Made by a program: the position numbers and the translations under genes. A stretch of 10,890 bases of DNA from an uncultured Burkholderiales bacterium. Its GTDB lineage: Bacteria; Pseudomonadota; Gammaproteobacteria; Burkholderiales; Burkholderiaceae_C. Numbering within the stretch: the first letter of the stretch is position 1; each line of letters starts with the position of its first letter. The stretch spans positions 1-10,890 of the forward strand of contig CAIODK010000266.1 in assembly GCA_903856995.1 (NCBI GenBank), in the 5' to 3' direction. The notes under the pieces were generated by a model. That model saw only the letters and a program-made list of their open reading frames with translations, did no database searches and was not told where the DNA came from. This document shows, piece after piece, positions 1 to 7,081 of this stretch.

Positions 1-65
1 CCATTGCGGTGGTATTGCGCGTGGACTTTGAGAATCGTGTTGTCATGCACGGAGGTCGTCTATGA
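1..65 (+). CDS. ftsW: FtsW C-terminus (partial, septal lipid II polymerase)
   Basis: This is the 3' end of a gene that begins before the window. Read from base 3, it gives IAVVLRVDFENRVVMHGGRL and then TGA at 63-65. An Arg-hydrophobic-Asp-Phe/Tyr-Glu-Asn-Arg-Val stretch followed by a GGR tail is the usual cytoplasmic end of betaproteobacterial FtsW, the SEDS-family glycosyltransferase that polymerises lipid II at the septum. Its position immediately before murG is the standard dcw order. The stop overlaps the murG start (ATGA, 62-65). Only 20 residues are visible, so no catalytic features can be checked. The call rests on the tail and on context. Confidence 0.8.
   Translation, partial: IAVVLRVDFENRVVMHGGRL
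51..55 (+). promoter_or_regulatory. Shine-Dalgarno of murG
   Basis: GGAGG lies 6 bases before the murG ATG at 62, inside the ftsW coding end. It supports that start and indicates that murG can recruit ribosomes itself as well as through the ATGA overlap. Confidence 0.75.
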
Positions 66-1150
66 GCACGACCCACCGCACCGCACTCATCCTGGCAGGT
101 GGCACTGGCGGCCACATCTTCCCTGGCTTGGCTGTGGCCGAGCAGTTGCGCGTCCAGGGCTGGGACGTGCATTGGTTGGGCGCGCCTGAGCCAAGTATGG
201 AAAGCCTGTTGGTACCGCCACGTGGCTTTACCTATGAGACGGTTCAGTTCGGTGGCGTGCGCGGCAAAGGGTTCAAAACCTTGGCGTTGTTGCCTTTCAA
301 ATTACTCCGCGCGTTTTGGCAAAGTCTGTGCGTGATGCGTCGTGTCAAACCCGATGTGGTGGTGGGGCTCGGTGGCTACATCACCTTCCCAGCCGGCATG
401 ATGGCTGTGCTGTGCGGCAAGCCATTGGTCTTGCATGAGCAAAACTCAGTGGCAGGCATGGCCAATCAAGTGTTGAGTGGTGTGGCTGATCGCGTGTTCA
501 GTGCCTTCCCCCATGTGTTGCGCAAGGCCGAGTGGGTGGGTAACCCCATGCGCAATGGCTTTGTGAAACAGCCCGAACCCGCGCAACGTTTTGCCGACCG
601 TACTGGCCCATTGCGTGTGTTGGTGGTGGGGGGCAGCTTGGGTGCGCAAGCACTCAACACCGTGGTGCCGCAAGCCCTGGCCAAAATCCCCCAAGACCAA
701 CGTCCGATGGTGACCCATCAAAGCGGCGCCAAACAAATTGACGCGCTACGTGCAGCGTATGCAGAAGTCGGCGTGCAAGCTGAACTGACCCCCTTCATTG
801 ATGACACCGCACAAGCCTTCGCAGACGCAGACCTCGTCATCGCCCGAGCGGGCGCCAGTACGGTGACCGAGCTGGCCGCCGTAGGTGTCGCTGCAATCTA
901 CGTGCCGTTCCCACACGCGGTGGATGACCACCAAACCACCAACGCGCGCTTCGTCGTCGATGCAGGCGGCGGTTGGTTGATTTCACAAACTGAATTGAAG
1001 CCCCAAGACTTGGCTGACCGTTTGCAGTTCATGACACGTCGCAGCTTATTAACTTGTGCAGAAAAGGCTTATGCCGTGCGTCAAGTTGAAGCGGTGAGCA
1101 AAGTCGTCGCCGCTTGCGAGCAGCTGGCAGCGCAGGGAGATAAAAAATGA
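62..1150 (+). CDS. murG: MurG, UDP-GlcNAc:lipid I N-acetylglucosaminyltransferase
   Basis: MurG transfers GlcNAc from UDP-GlcNAc to lipid I on the inner face of the cytoplasmic membrane, giving lipid II, the last cytoplasmic step of peptidoglycan precursor synthesis. The protein has 362 residues, close to the usual 355-360, and shows the GT28 two-domain layout. The N-domain has the glycine loop GGTGGH (13-18), a second glycine motif GGY (104-106) and HEQN (125-128). The C-domain has GGSLGAQ (190-196), the UDP-GlcNAc pocket ARAGASTVTE (261-270, with Glu270 in the position that contacts the ribose) and DDHQTTNA (288-295). The start at 62 has a GGAGG site 6 bases upstream and overlaps the ftsW stop. 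The stop overlaps the murC start. No anomalies are seen. Confidence 0.98.
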   Translation: MSTTHRTALILAGGTGGHIFPGLAVAEQLRVQGWDVHWLGAPEPSMESLLVPPRGFTYETVQFGGVRGKGFKTLALLPFKLLRAFWQSLCVMRRVKPDVVVGLGGYITFPAGMMAVLCGKPLVLHEQNSVAGMANQVLSGVADRVFSAFPHVLRKAEWVGNPMRNGFVKQPEPAQRFADRTGPLRVLVVGGSLGAQALNTVVPQALAKIPQDQRPMVTHQSGAKQIDALRAAYAEVGVQAELTPFIDDTAQAFADADLVIARAGASTVTELAAVGVAAIYVPFPHAVDDHQTTNARFVVDAGGGWLISQTELKPQDLADRLQFMTRRSLLTCAEKAYAVRQVEAVSKVVAACEQLAAQGDKK

Positions 1151-2553
1151 AACACGCCATTCGTCACATTCATTTCGTCGGTATCGGCGGTGCAGGCATG
1201 AGCGGCATTGCTGAGGTTCTGTTGAACTTGGGTTATGTCATCTCTGGCTCAGACTTGTCAGACAGTGCTGCGTTGAAGCGTCTGCAAAGCTTGGGCATCA
1301 CCACACATGTGGGGCACAGCGAGAGCAACATTGTGGGCGCCGATGCGGTGGTGACATCCACCGCCGTGCAGGCGGATAACCCTGAAGTGGTGGCGGCACA
1401 CGCCAAACTCATTCCCGTCGTCCCCCGTGCGGTGATGTTGGCCGAGCTGATGCGTCTCAAAACCGGCATCGCCATTGCAGGGACACACGGGAAAACCACC
1501 ACCACCAGTTTGGTGGCCAGCGTGTTGGCCGAAGCCGGCATGGACCCTACTTTTGTGATCGGCGGCAAGCTCACCAGCGCAGGCGCTAACGCCAAGCTGG
1601 GTTCGGGCGACTACATCGTTGTAGAAGCCGATGAGTCGGATGCCTCGTTCTTGAACCTCTTGCCTGTGATGGCGGTGGTGACCAACATCGATGCCGACCA
1701 CATGGACACCTATGGCCATGACTTCAACAAGTTGAAGGCGGCGTTCATCGAGTTCTTGCACCGCATGCCGTTTTATGGCGCAGCGATTTTGTGTACCGAC
1801 GATGCCGCGGTGCGCAGCATCTTGTCCGAAGTGTCACGCCCCATCACCAGCTACGGTTTCAATGAAGATGCCCAAGTGCGGGCGGTGAATGTGCGCGCTG
1901 ACAACGGCCGCATGTGCTTCACGGTGCAGCGCCGCAACGGGGTGACCTTGCCAGATATCGACATCACGCTCAATTTGGCGGGTGAGCACAACGTACTGAA
2001 TGCCTTGGCCGCGATTGCGATCGCGGTCGAGCTGAACGTGCCGGATGCGGCCTTGCAAAAAGCTTTGACTGAATTCAAAGGCGTGGGCCGTCGTTTCCAA
2101 CGTCACGGCGAAGTCGCTGCCAAAAATGGGGGGCAATTCACCCTCATCGAAGATTACGGCCATCACCCTGTGGAAGTGGCGGCAACCTTGGCGGCTGCGC
2201 GTGGGGCCTTCCCGGGTCGTCGTTTGGTGTTGGCCTTCCAGCCACACCGTTACACGCGCACGCGCGATTGCTTTGAGGACTTCGTCGAAGTCATGGGCCG
2301 TGCAGATGTGTTGTGGTTATCAGAAATTTACGCCGCCGGTGAAACCCCGATTCCTGCCGCGGATGGCCGAGCCTTGTCGCGTGCCATGCGCTTAGCGGGC
2401 CACGAAGCCTTGGTGTTTGTGGACGATATTGAAAAAATGGCCCAAGTGATTGCCGACAACGCCCAAGACGGCGATGTGGTGATGTGCATGGGCGCCGGTT
2501 CAATTGGTCAGGTACCAAACCAAGTGTTGGACTTGGGTCAACACAACGTATGA
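1147..2553 (+). CDS. murC: MurC, UDP-N-acetylmuramate--L-alanine ligase
   Basis: MurC adds L-alanine to UDP-MurNAc using ATP, the first step of the stem peptide, in the cytoplasm. The protein has 468 residues with the three Mur-ligase domains. The N-terminal UDP-binding Rossmann loop is GIGGAGMSG (12-20). The central ATPase domain has the P-loop GTHGKTT (112-118), EADESD (160-165) and TNIDADHMDTYG. The C-terminal domain has DYGHHP (336-341) and FQPHRYTRT. The DYGHHP and HRYTRT motifs separate MurC from MurD, MurE and MurF. Purine-rich AGGGAGA (1134-1140) precedes the ATG by 6 bases, and the ATG overlaps the murG stop. No murB follows, as is usual in betaproteobacteria, and ddl begins directly at the stop codon. 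Confidence 0.98.
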   Translation: MKHAIRHIHFVGIGGAGMSGIAEVLLNLGYVISGSDLSDSAALKRLQSLGITTHVGHSESNIVGADAVVTSTAVQADNPEVVAAHAKLIPVVPRAVMLAELMRLKTGIAIAGTHGKTTTTSLVASVLAEAGMDPTFVIGGKLTSAGANAKLGSGDYIVVEADESDASFLNLLPVMAVVTNIDADHMDTYGHDFNKLKAAFIEFLHRMPFYGAAILCTDDAAVRSILSEVSRPITSYGFNEDAQVRAVNVRADNGRMCFTVQRRNGVTLPDIDITLNLAGEHNVLNALAAIAIAVELNVPDAALQKALTEFKGVGRRFQRHGEVAAKNGGQFTLIEDYGHHPVEVAATLAAARGAFPGRRLVLAFQPHRYTRTRDCFEDFVEVMGRADVLWLSEIYAAGETPIPAADGRALSRAMRLAGHEALVFVDDIEKMAQVIADNAQDGDVVMCMGAGSIGQVPNQVLDLGQHNV

Positions 2554-3536
2554 GCAAAGACATGACAGCCTTCAATCTTTCAACCGCCAAAGTCGCCGTG
2601 CTGATGGGTGGCCTATCTGCTGAGCGTGATGTGTCGATAATGTCCGGTGGCGGTGTGCGCAAAGCCTTGCAAAGCAAAGGTGTGCAAGCCACGGCGTTTG
2701 ATCCTGCCGAGCGCAGTTTGGACGAACTCAAACGCGAAGGCTACACGCATGCCTTTATCGCGCTGCATGGCCGCTACGGTGAAGATGGTTCTGTGCAAGG
2801 TGCTTTGGAGTTGCTGGGCATTCCCTACACAGGCTCGGGCGTGATGGCCTCAGCCATGGCCATGGACAAAGTGATGACCAAGCGCGTCTGGAGCGCCGTG
2901 GGTTTGTCGACACCTAGCTACGTCTGGTTGTCGCCTGAAGATCAAACCACAGACAACATCCATGCCATTCCTGCCAAGCTGGGATTGCCATTGATTGTGA
3001 AGCCGCCTCGCGAAGGGTCTTCGATTGGCATGACCAAAGTGACAGAAGCAACTGGCATTGCAACCGCAGTTGCATTGGCCACCCAGTACGATCCAGATTT
3101 GTTGTGTGAAGAGTTCATCACCGGTGAAGAACTGACGTGCCCAATTTTGGGCAACGGCCCGAATGCACGAGCTTTGCCAGTGGTTCGAATTGCAGCGCCC
3201 GATGGCGCCTATGACTACAACCACAAGTACTTCACTGACGACGTGAAGTACCACTGCCCAAGTGGTTTGCCAGAAGCAGAAGAAAAAGAAATTCAACGTT
3301 TGGTCGTGGCGGCTTACCGCGCTTTGGGTTGTCGTGGATGGGGTCGTGCAGACATCATGTTGCGCGCAACGGATCGCAAACCGTTTTTGCTAGAGATGAA
3401 CACATCGCCTGGGATGACCAGCCATTCGCTGGTGCCCATGTCGGCCCGGGCAGCAGGTATCAGTTACGAAGACCTGTGCTTGACCTTGCTTGAAAGCGCC
3501 ACGCTCGATCATCCCGGAGGTCCCAAAGCCGTATGA
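2550..3536 (+). CDS. ddl: D-alanine--D-alanine ligase
   Basis: Ddl joins two D-alanines with ATP to make the dipeptide that MurF adds to the peptidoglycan stem. It is a cytoplasmic ATP-grasp enzyme. I place the start at ATG 2550, which overlaps the murC stop (ATGA) and gives 328 residues. The same frame is open upstream to 2484, but that part lies inside murC and resembles no Ddl N-terminus. Visible motifs are GGLSAERDVS (20-29, with Glu25 at the D-Ala1 site), HGRYGEDG, the ATP-grasp VKPPREGSSIGM, CEEFITGEELTC, the lid region with YNHKYF, and the metal-binding EMNTSPGM (282-289, with Glu282 and Asn284). About 20 residues longer than E. coli DdlB, partly an N-terminal tail of about 10. No clear Shine-Dalgarno precedes the start, so translation probably depends on coupling to murC. 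Confidence 0.96.
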   Translation: MSKDMTAFNLSTAKVAVLMGGLSAERDVSIMSGGGVRKALQSKGVQATAFDPAERSLDELKREGYTHAFIALHGRYGEDGSVQGALELLGIPYTGSGVMASAMAMDKVMTKRVWSAVGLSTPSYVWLSPEDQTTDNIHAIPAKLGLPLIVKPPREGSSIGMTKVTEATGIATAVALATQYDPDLLCEEFITGEELTCPILGNGPNARALPVVRIAAPDGAYDYNHKYFTDDVKYHCPSGLPEAEEKEIQRLVVAAYRALGCRGWGRADIMLRATDRKPFLLEMNTSPGMTSHSLVPMSARAAGISYEDLCLTLLESATLDHPGGPKAV

Positions 3537-4354
3537 CCACGCGCTACACCCACATGCGACCACGTCCCGAGGTGAATACCTCGGTGGCGGCGCCGCTCGA
3601 CGTCAAACTCATGCATATGGCGGCATCGCTCATGTTCGTGGGCTTGGTCGTGGGTGCGATGGTGGTGGGCTTGTGGGCCTTGGTGCAGTTGCCAGCGTTT
3701 GCGCTGAGGGGCATCACCGTGCTCGGTGATGTGGAACATAACAACGAAGTGACCTTGCGAGCCAATGTGGTGACCAAATTCACGGGAAATTTCTTCACCG
3801 CAGATTTGGGTCGTGTGCGCAGTGCGTTCGAAGGCGTGCCTTGGGTTCGATTGGCGTCGGTGCAACGTGAGTTCCCTAACCGATTGCGCGTGACCTTGCA
3901 AGAGCACAAGCCCGTGGCGTATTGGGGCAGCGATGGTGAGTCGAGGATGGTCAACAGCTACGGGGAAGTGTTTGAGGCCAATGCGGGCGAATTGGATGAC
4001 GACAAGTTGCCCCGATTGAGTGGTCCAGACAGTCAATCGCAGCAAGTGCTGGCGATGTATTTGGCGCTTGAGCCCGTGTTCAAAGAATTAACTTTGGCGC
4101 TTGAAAGTCTGGCCTTAACGGACCGCGGTAGTTGGCGTGCCAAGTTGGCGCATGGCGCTGTGGTTGAGTTGGGTCGTGGCAGTGTGGATGACGTGATGAC
4201 TCGCGTGCAACGCGTGTCCAAGACTTTGGCACAAGTGACAAACAAATTAGGCCGCAAAGTGACAGCCATGGAATCGGCTGATTTGCGACATGAAAACGGT
4301 TACGCGATTCGGGTGCGGGGTGTGAGCACGCAAGACGTGCCTGCCAAGCACTAA
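3533..4354 (+). CDS. ftsQ: FtsQ, divisome membrane protein
   Basis: FtsQ is a bitopic inner-membrane protein that links early and late divisome proteins, binding FtsB/FtsL through its periplasmic part. The protein has 273 residues: a short basic cytoplasmic tail (1-25), one membrane helix (about 28-51, from MAASLMFVGLV), then a POTRA domain beginning FALRGITVLGDVEHN (about 55-125). The POTRA domain includes the family signature in VPWVRLASVQREFPNRLRVTLQEHKPVAYW. A beta domain follows to the end, closing with YAIRVRG. The ATG at 3533 overlaps the ddl stop. GGAGG at 3516-3520 is 12 bases upstream, rather far, so coupling to ddl may matter. A second Met at codon 8 is a less likely start. Confidence 0.95.
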   Translation: MTTRYTHMRPRPEVNTSVAAPLDVKLMHMAASLMFVGLVVGAMVVGLWALVQLPAFALRGITVLGDVEHNNEVTLRANVVTKFTGNFFTADLGRVRSAFEGVPWVRLASVQREFPNRLRVTLQEHKPVAYWGSDGESRMVNSYGEVFEANAGELDDDKLPRLSGPDSQSQQVLAMYLALEPVFKELTLALESLALTDRGSWRAKLAHGAVVELGRGSVDDVMTRVQRVSKTLAQVTNKLGRKVTAMESADLRHENGYAIRVRGVSTQDVPAKH

Positions 4355-4385
4355 CGAGTAGAAGAAGAGAAAGAACGAGGCTGTT

Positions 4386-5615
4386 ATGGCAAAAGAGTAC
4401 AAAGATTTGGTGGTCGGCTTAGACATTGGTACAGCCAAGGTCATGGTAGTCGTGGCCGAAGTGTTGCCTGGTGGTGAGCTCAAGCTCGCAGGCCTCGGCG
4501 TGGCCCCTAGCAATGGCTTGAAGCGTGGCGTGGTGGTCAACATCGACGCCACGGTGCAAAGCATTCAACAGGCATTGAAAGAAGCTGAGTTGATGGCGGA
4601 CTGCAAGATCACACGCGTGTACACGGGCATCACCGGCAGCCACATACGTGGCATCAACTCAACCGGCATGGTGGCGGTGAAAGACAAAGAAGTCACGGCT
4701 GCCGATGTGGCCCGTGTGGTCGAGACAGCCAAGGCCATCAACATCTCAACCGACCAACGCTTGTTGCTTGTACAACCGCAAGAGTTTGTGATTGATGGCC
4801 AAGATGTACGCGAACCAATTGGGATGAGTGGTATCCGCTTGGAAGCCAAGGTGCACATCGTCACAGGCGCGCAAAGTGCCGCAGAGAACATCATCAAGTG
4901 CGTTCGTCGCTGCGGTTTGGATGTGGACCGCTTGATGCTCAACCCTTTGGCCTCCAGCATGTCGGTGTTGACCGACGACGAACGTGAACTCGGCGTGGCC
5001 TTGGTGGACATCGGTGCAGGCACCACAGACGTGGCCATCTTCACCAACGGTGCGATCCGCCATACCGCTGTCATTCCAATTGCCGGTGACTTGATCACCA
5101 GCGACATCGCCATGGCGTTGCGCACGCCCACCAAAGATGCGGAAGAAATCAAGATTGAATCAGGCTATGCCAAGCAATTGCTGGCTGATCCAGACGTCCA
5201 AGTCGAAGTACCGGGGTTGGGTGACCGCGCACCACGCATGTTGAGTCGTCAAGCTTTGGCTGGCGTGATTGAACCGCGCGTGGAAGAGATTTTCTCGCTG
5301 GTGCAACAAGTGATCCGTGACTCTGGCTACGAAGAAGTCTTGTCGTCGGGCATTGTTTTGACTGGCGGTAGCGCCGTCATGCCGGGCATGGTCGAGCTGG
5401 GTGAAGATATTTTCTTGAAACCTGTGCGTCGCGGTATCCCGCACTACAGCAGCGCCTTGGCCGATATGGTGTCGCAGCCTCGCGCTGCCACGGTGATGGG
5501 CTTGCTGGCTGAGGCCGGTGTGGACCGTCAACGCGGTTTCAAAGTTTCACAAAAGAGTGGGTCAGTCAATTCATTGATGGACCGACTCAAAGACTGGTTT
5601 GTGGGGAACTTCTAA
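4386..5615 (+). CDS. ftsA: FtsA, actin-like FtsZ membrane anchor
   Basis: FtsA is an actin-fold ATPase that polymerises under the membrane, tethers FtsZ and recruits later divisome proteins. The protein has 409 residues. The phosphate-1 loop is GLDIGTAKV (11-19). The 1C subdomain follows. The phosphate-2 loop is VDIGAGTTD (207-215), and the adenosine motif is TGGSA (326-330). The last 17 residues (393-409), containing MDRLKDWF, form an amphipathic helix typical of the FtsA membrane-targeting sequence, separated from the core by a short linker. The start is preceded by GAGG (4377-4380) at 5 bases. A 31-base spacer separates it from ftsQ, the first non-overlapping junction of the cluster. Confidence 0.97.
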   Translation: MAKEYKDLVVGLDIGTAKVMVVVAEVLPGGELKLAGLGVAPSNGLKRGVVVNIDATVQSIQQALKEAELMADCKITRVYTGITGSHIRGINSTGMVAVKDKEVTAADVARVVETAKAINISTDQRLLLVQPQEFVIDGQDVREPIGMSGIRLEAKVHIVTGAQSAAENIIKCVRRCGLDVDRLMLNPLASSMSVLTDDERELGVALVDIGAGTTDVAIFTNGAIRHTAVIPIAGDLITSDIAMALRTPTKDAEEIKIESGYAKQLLADPDVQVEVPGLGDRAPRMLSRQALAGVIEPRVEEIFSLVQQVIRDSGYEEVLSSGIVLTGGSAVMPGMVELGEDIFLKPVRRGIPHYSSALADMVSQPRAATVMGLLAEAGVDRQRGFKVSQKSGSVNSLMDRLKDWFVGNF

Positions 5616-5617
5616 AC

Positions 5618-5722
5618 ATGATTCCGCAAACCTTGCTTTACCTCGCGCGTGGCAGTCCGCCGCAGCGACCGCGCATGTGTCGACGATGGCGACCCTGCGC
5701 AGCCACCGCGCCACCCTCATAG
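5618..5722 (+). other. Possible 34-codon ORF after ftsA (doubtful)
   Basis: An ATG sits 2 bases after the ftsA stop, with GGGGA (5603-5607) 10 bases upstream. The frame stays open for 34 codons to TAG at 5720-5722. The product would be rich in Arg, Pro, Cys and Ala with no recognisable domain, as expected from chance translation of GC-rich non-coding DNA. It is recorded because its end carries the Shine-Dalgarno of the next small ORF, so its translation could affect downstream initiation. Probably not a functional protein. Confidence 0.12.
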
Positions 5723-5732
5723 AAGGAGCGCG

Positions 5733-5801
5733 ATGCAACACAAGCAACACATAGATTCAAGGCAACTGCAAATTTTTAGATTGATAGGAGAAACATCATG
5801 A
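5733..5801 (+). CDS. Possible 22-codon leader ORF coupled to ftsZ
   Basis: A small ORF begins at ATG 5733, preceded by AAGGAG (5723-5728) 4 bases upstream, and runs 22 codons to TGA at 5799-5801. That stop overlaps the ftsZ ATG as ATGA, the same junction type used between the upstream dcw genes. The peptide starts MQHKQHIDSRQLQIF and ends GETS. It is polar and basic and resembles nothing I know. It uses AGG, AGA and two ATA codons, unlike the neighbouring genes, which fits either a chance ORF or a regulatory leader peptide whose translation tunes ftsZ. The sequence shows the Shine-Dalgarno, the frame and the overlap. Function is inference. Confidence 0.3.
   Translation: MQHKQHIDSRQLQIFRLIGETS
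5735..5752 (+). repeat. Two-copy 9-bp tandem repeat before ftsZ
   Basis: GCAACACAA is followed directly by GCAACACAT, differing only in the last base. It lies at the start of the small ORF upstream of ftsZ, where it encodes the alternating Gln/His/Lys residues. It may be chance, or a short protein or RNA binding site. Confidence 0.5.
5786..5791 (+). promoter_or_regulatory. Shine-Dalgarno of ftsZ
   Basis: AGGAGA lies 6 bases before the ftsZ ATG at 5798, in an AT-rich stretch (5769-5785) that should leave it unpaired. It fixes the ftsZ start and allows initiation independent of the small upstream ORF. Confidence 0.8.
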
Positions 5802-7057
5802 GCATCGAAATGATCGAAGTTGAAGCATTCAACTCAGGCACACAAATTAAAGTCATTGGCGTGGGCGGTGGCGGCGGAAACGCAGTCGAGCACATGATCC
5901 GATCGGGTGTTCAGGGCGTCGAGTTCGTCTGCGCAAACACCGATGCACAAGCCCTGCGCGTGAGCAATGCGCACAAAGTCATTCAGCTCGGCACAACGGG
6001 TTTGGGCGCAGGAAGCAAGCCTGACCGCGGCCGCGAAGCTGCGGAAGCCGCCATTGACGACATCCGTTTGGCGCTGGAAGGCACCAACATGTTGTTCGTG
6101 ACCGCTGGCATGGGCGGCGGCACAGGAACCGGTGCGGCACCTGTGGTGGCACGTGTGGCTCGCGAAATGGGCATCTTGACCGTGGGCGTGGTGACCAAAC
6201 CATTCGAGTTTGAAGGCAAGCGCCGCATGGACAACGCCGATGTGGGCTTGGCTGAGCTCGAAGCCAACGTCGACTCGCTCATCGTGGTGTTGAACGAGAA
6301 GCTGATGGACGTGTTGGGCGATGACGCCAGCCAAGACGAAGCCTTTGCTTTTGCCAACGACGTGTTGAAAAACTCAGTCGGTGGCATTGCCGAGATCATC
6401 AACGTGGAAGCCTTGGTCAACGTCGACTTTGAAGACGTACGCACCGTGATGAGCGAAACCGGTAAAGCCATGATGGGCACTGCTGCGGCCAACGGTCCAG
6501 ACCGTGCTCGCATCGCTGCTGAACAAGCGGTGGCTTGCCCATTGCTCGAAGGCGTGGACATGTCGGGTGCTAAAGGCGTGTTGGTGTTGATCACTGCAGC
6601 CAAGGGCGGCTTGAAGTTGTCTGAGTCGCGTGAAGCCATGAACACCATCCGCAAGTTCGCCTCGCCTGATGCGCACGTGATTTACGGAACCGCGTATGAC
6701 GAAAACTTGGGCGACCAAATCCGCGTCACCGTGGTGGCCACCGGTTTGGCTGGTAGCCGCCGTGCCGCACCTCAGTTGCAAGTCTTGCGCACAGGCACGG
6801 ACGGGATGAGCTTCCCCACGACACAAGCCAACAACGCATCCCCAGCGGGTGTGTTGGCTGCAGCTTCGACTGGCTTGGCCGGTTTGGCTGCAGGCCTAGG
6901 TGTCGGGGCTGCTGCACAACCTAACTACGAATCAATGAACTCTCCCGCAGTGTGGCGTGGCAACCGTACCTCGGCTGCGGCCAAGGTCGATGCTTTGTCA
7001 TCGGGTGGCATGGATGACTACGAAATCCCAGCCTTCTTGCGCAAGCAAGCAGACTGA
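5798..7057 (+). CDS. ftsZ: FtsZ, tubulin-like division ring GTPase
   Basis: FtsZ polymerises with GTP into the Z ring that positions and organises septal wall synthesis. The protein has 419 residues. The N-terminal nucleotide-binding loop is GVGGGGGN (21-28), with Gly where many bacteria have Ala (GGAGGN). The tubulin signature is GGGTGTG (106-112). The T7 synergy loop NVDFED (208-213) supplies the catalytic Asp210 and Asp213. The conserved C-terminal peptide DDYEIPAFLRKQAD (406-419) is the binding site for FtsA and other partners. The linker (roughly 330-405) contains an Ala/Gly-rich stretch. The start has AGGAGA at 6 bases. The 182-base gap before the gene is the largest in the window and could house its regulation, though I see no convincing sigma70 promoter there. 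Confidence 0.98.
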   Translation: MSIEMIEVEAFNSGTQIKVIGVGGGGGNAVEHMIRSGVQGVEFVCANTDAQALRVSNAHKVIQLGTTGLGAGSKPDRGREAAEAAIDDIRLALEGTNMLFVTAGMGGGTGTGAAPVVARVAREMGILTVGVVTKPFEFEGKRRMDNADVGLAELEANVDSLIVVLNEKLMDVLGDDASQDEAFAFANDVLKNSVGGIAEIINVEALVNVDFEDVRTVMSETGKAMMGTAAANGPDRARIAAEQAVACPLLEGVDMSGAKGVLVLITAAKGGLKLSESREAMNTIRKFASPDAHVIYGTAYDENLGDQIRVTVVATGLAGSRRAAPQLQVLRTGTDGMSFPTTQANNASPAGVLAAASTGLAGLAAGLGVGAAAQPNYESMNSPAVWRGNRTSAAAKVDALSSGGMDDYEIPAFLRKQAD

Positions 7058-7069
7058 GAGGGGATTCAC

Positions 7070-7075
7070 TAAAAT
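7070..7075 (+). promoter_or_regulatory. Candidate -10 element of an lpxC promoter
   Basis: TAAAAT matches the sigma70 -10 consensus (TATAAT) at five of six positions and ends 6 bases before the lpxC GTG at 7082. A transcript starting at the usual distance would begin at or next to the start codon. No good -35 is seen at 16-18 bases; the best TTG-containing hexamer, TTGCGC at 7036-7041, is too far away. This is a weak call. Confidence 0.35.
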
Positions 7076-7081
7076 CTATCC

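Noticed and set aside
2484..2549. N-terminal extension of Ddl into murC
   Set aside because: The extra 22 residues match no Ddl N-terminus and are out-of-frame murC codons. The ATGA overlap at 2550 matches the neighbouring junctions.
3509..4045. Minus-strand ORF (178 codons) opposite ftsQ
   Set aside because: It is His/Arg-rich chance translation with no domain, and ftsQ on the + strand is clearly the real gene.
4565..5152. Minus-strand ORF (195 codons) opposite ftsA
   Set aside because: It is an antisense shadow with low-complexity Ser/Thr/Met composition, no recognisable motif and no plausible upstream signals.
5640..5722. GC-rich intergenic segment as a terminator or structured RNA
   Set aside because: Short palindromes such as CTGCGCAG (5695-5702) occur, but I found no long stem and no following T-run, so I do not call a terminator or a riboswitch.
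5753..5797. Sigma70 promoter directly before ftsZ
   Set aside because: The AT-rich stretch has partial -10-like hexamers, but none has a convincing -35 at 16-18 bases.
5983..6654. Long minus-strand ORF (223 codons) opposite ftsZ
   Set aside because: The product is Ser/Ala/Pro/Met-rich with no domain and lies wholly antisense to a gene with strong codon bias, which commonly creates such frames.
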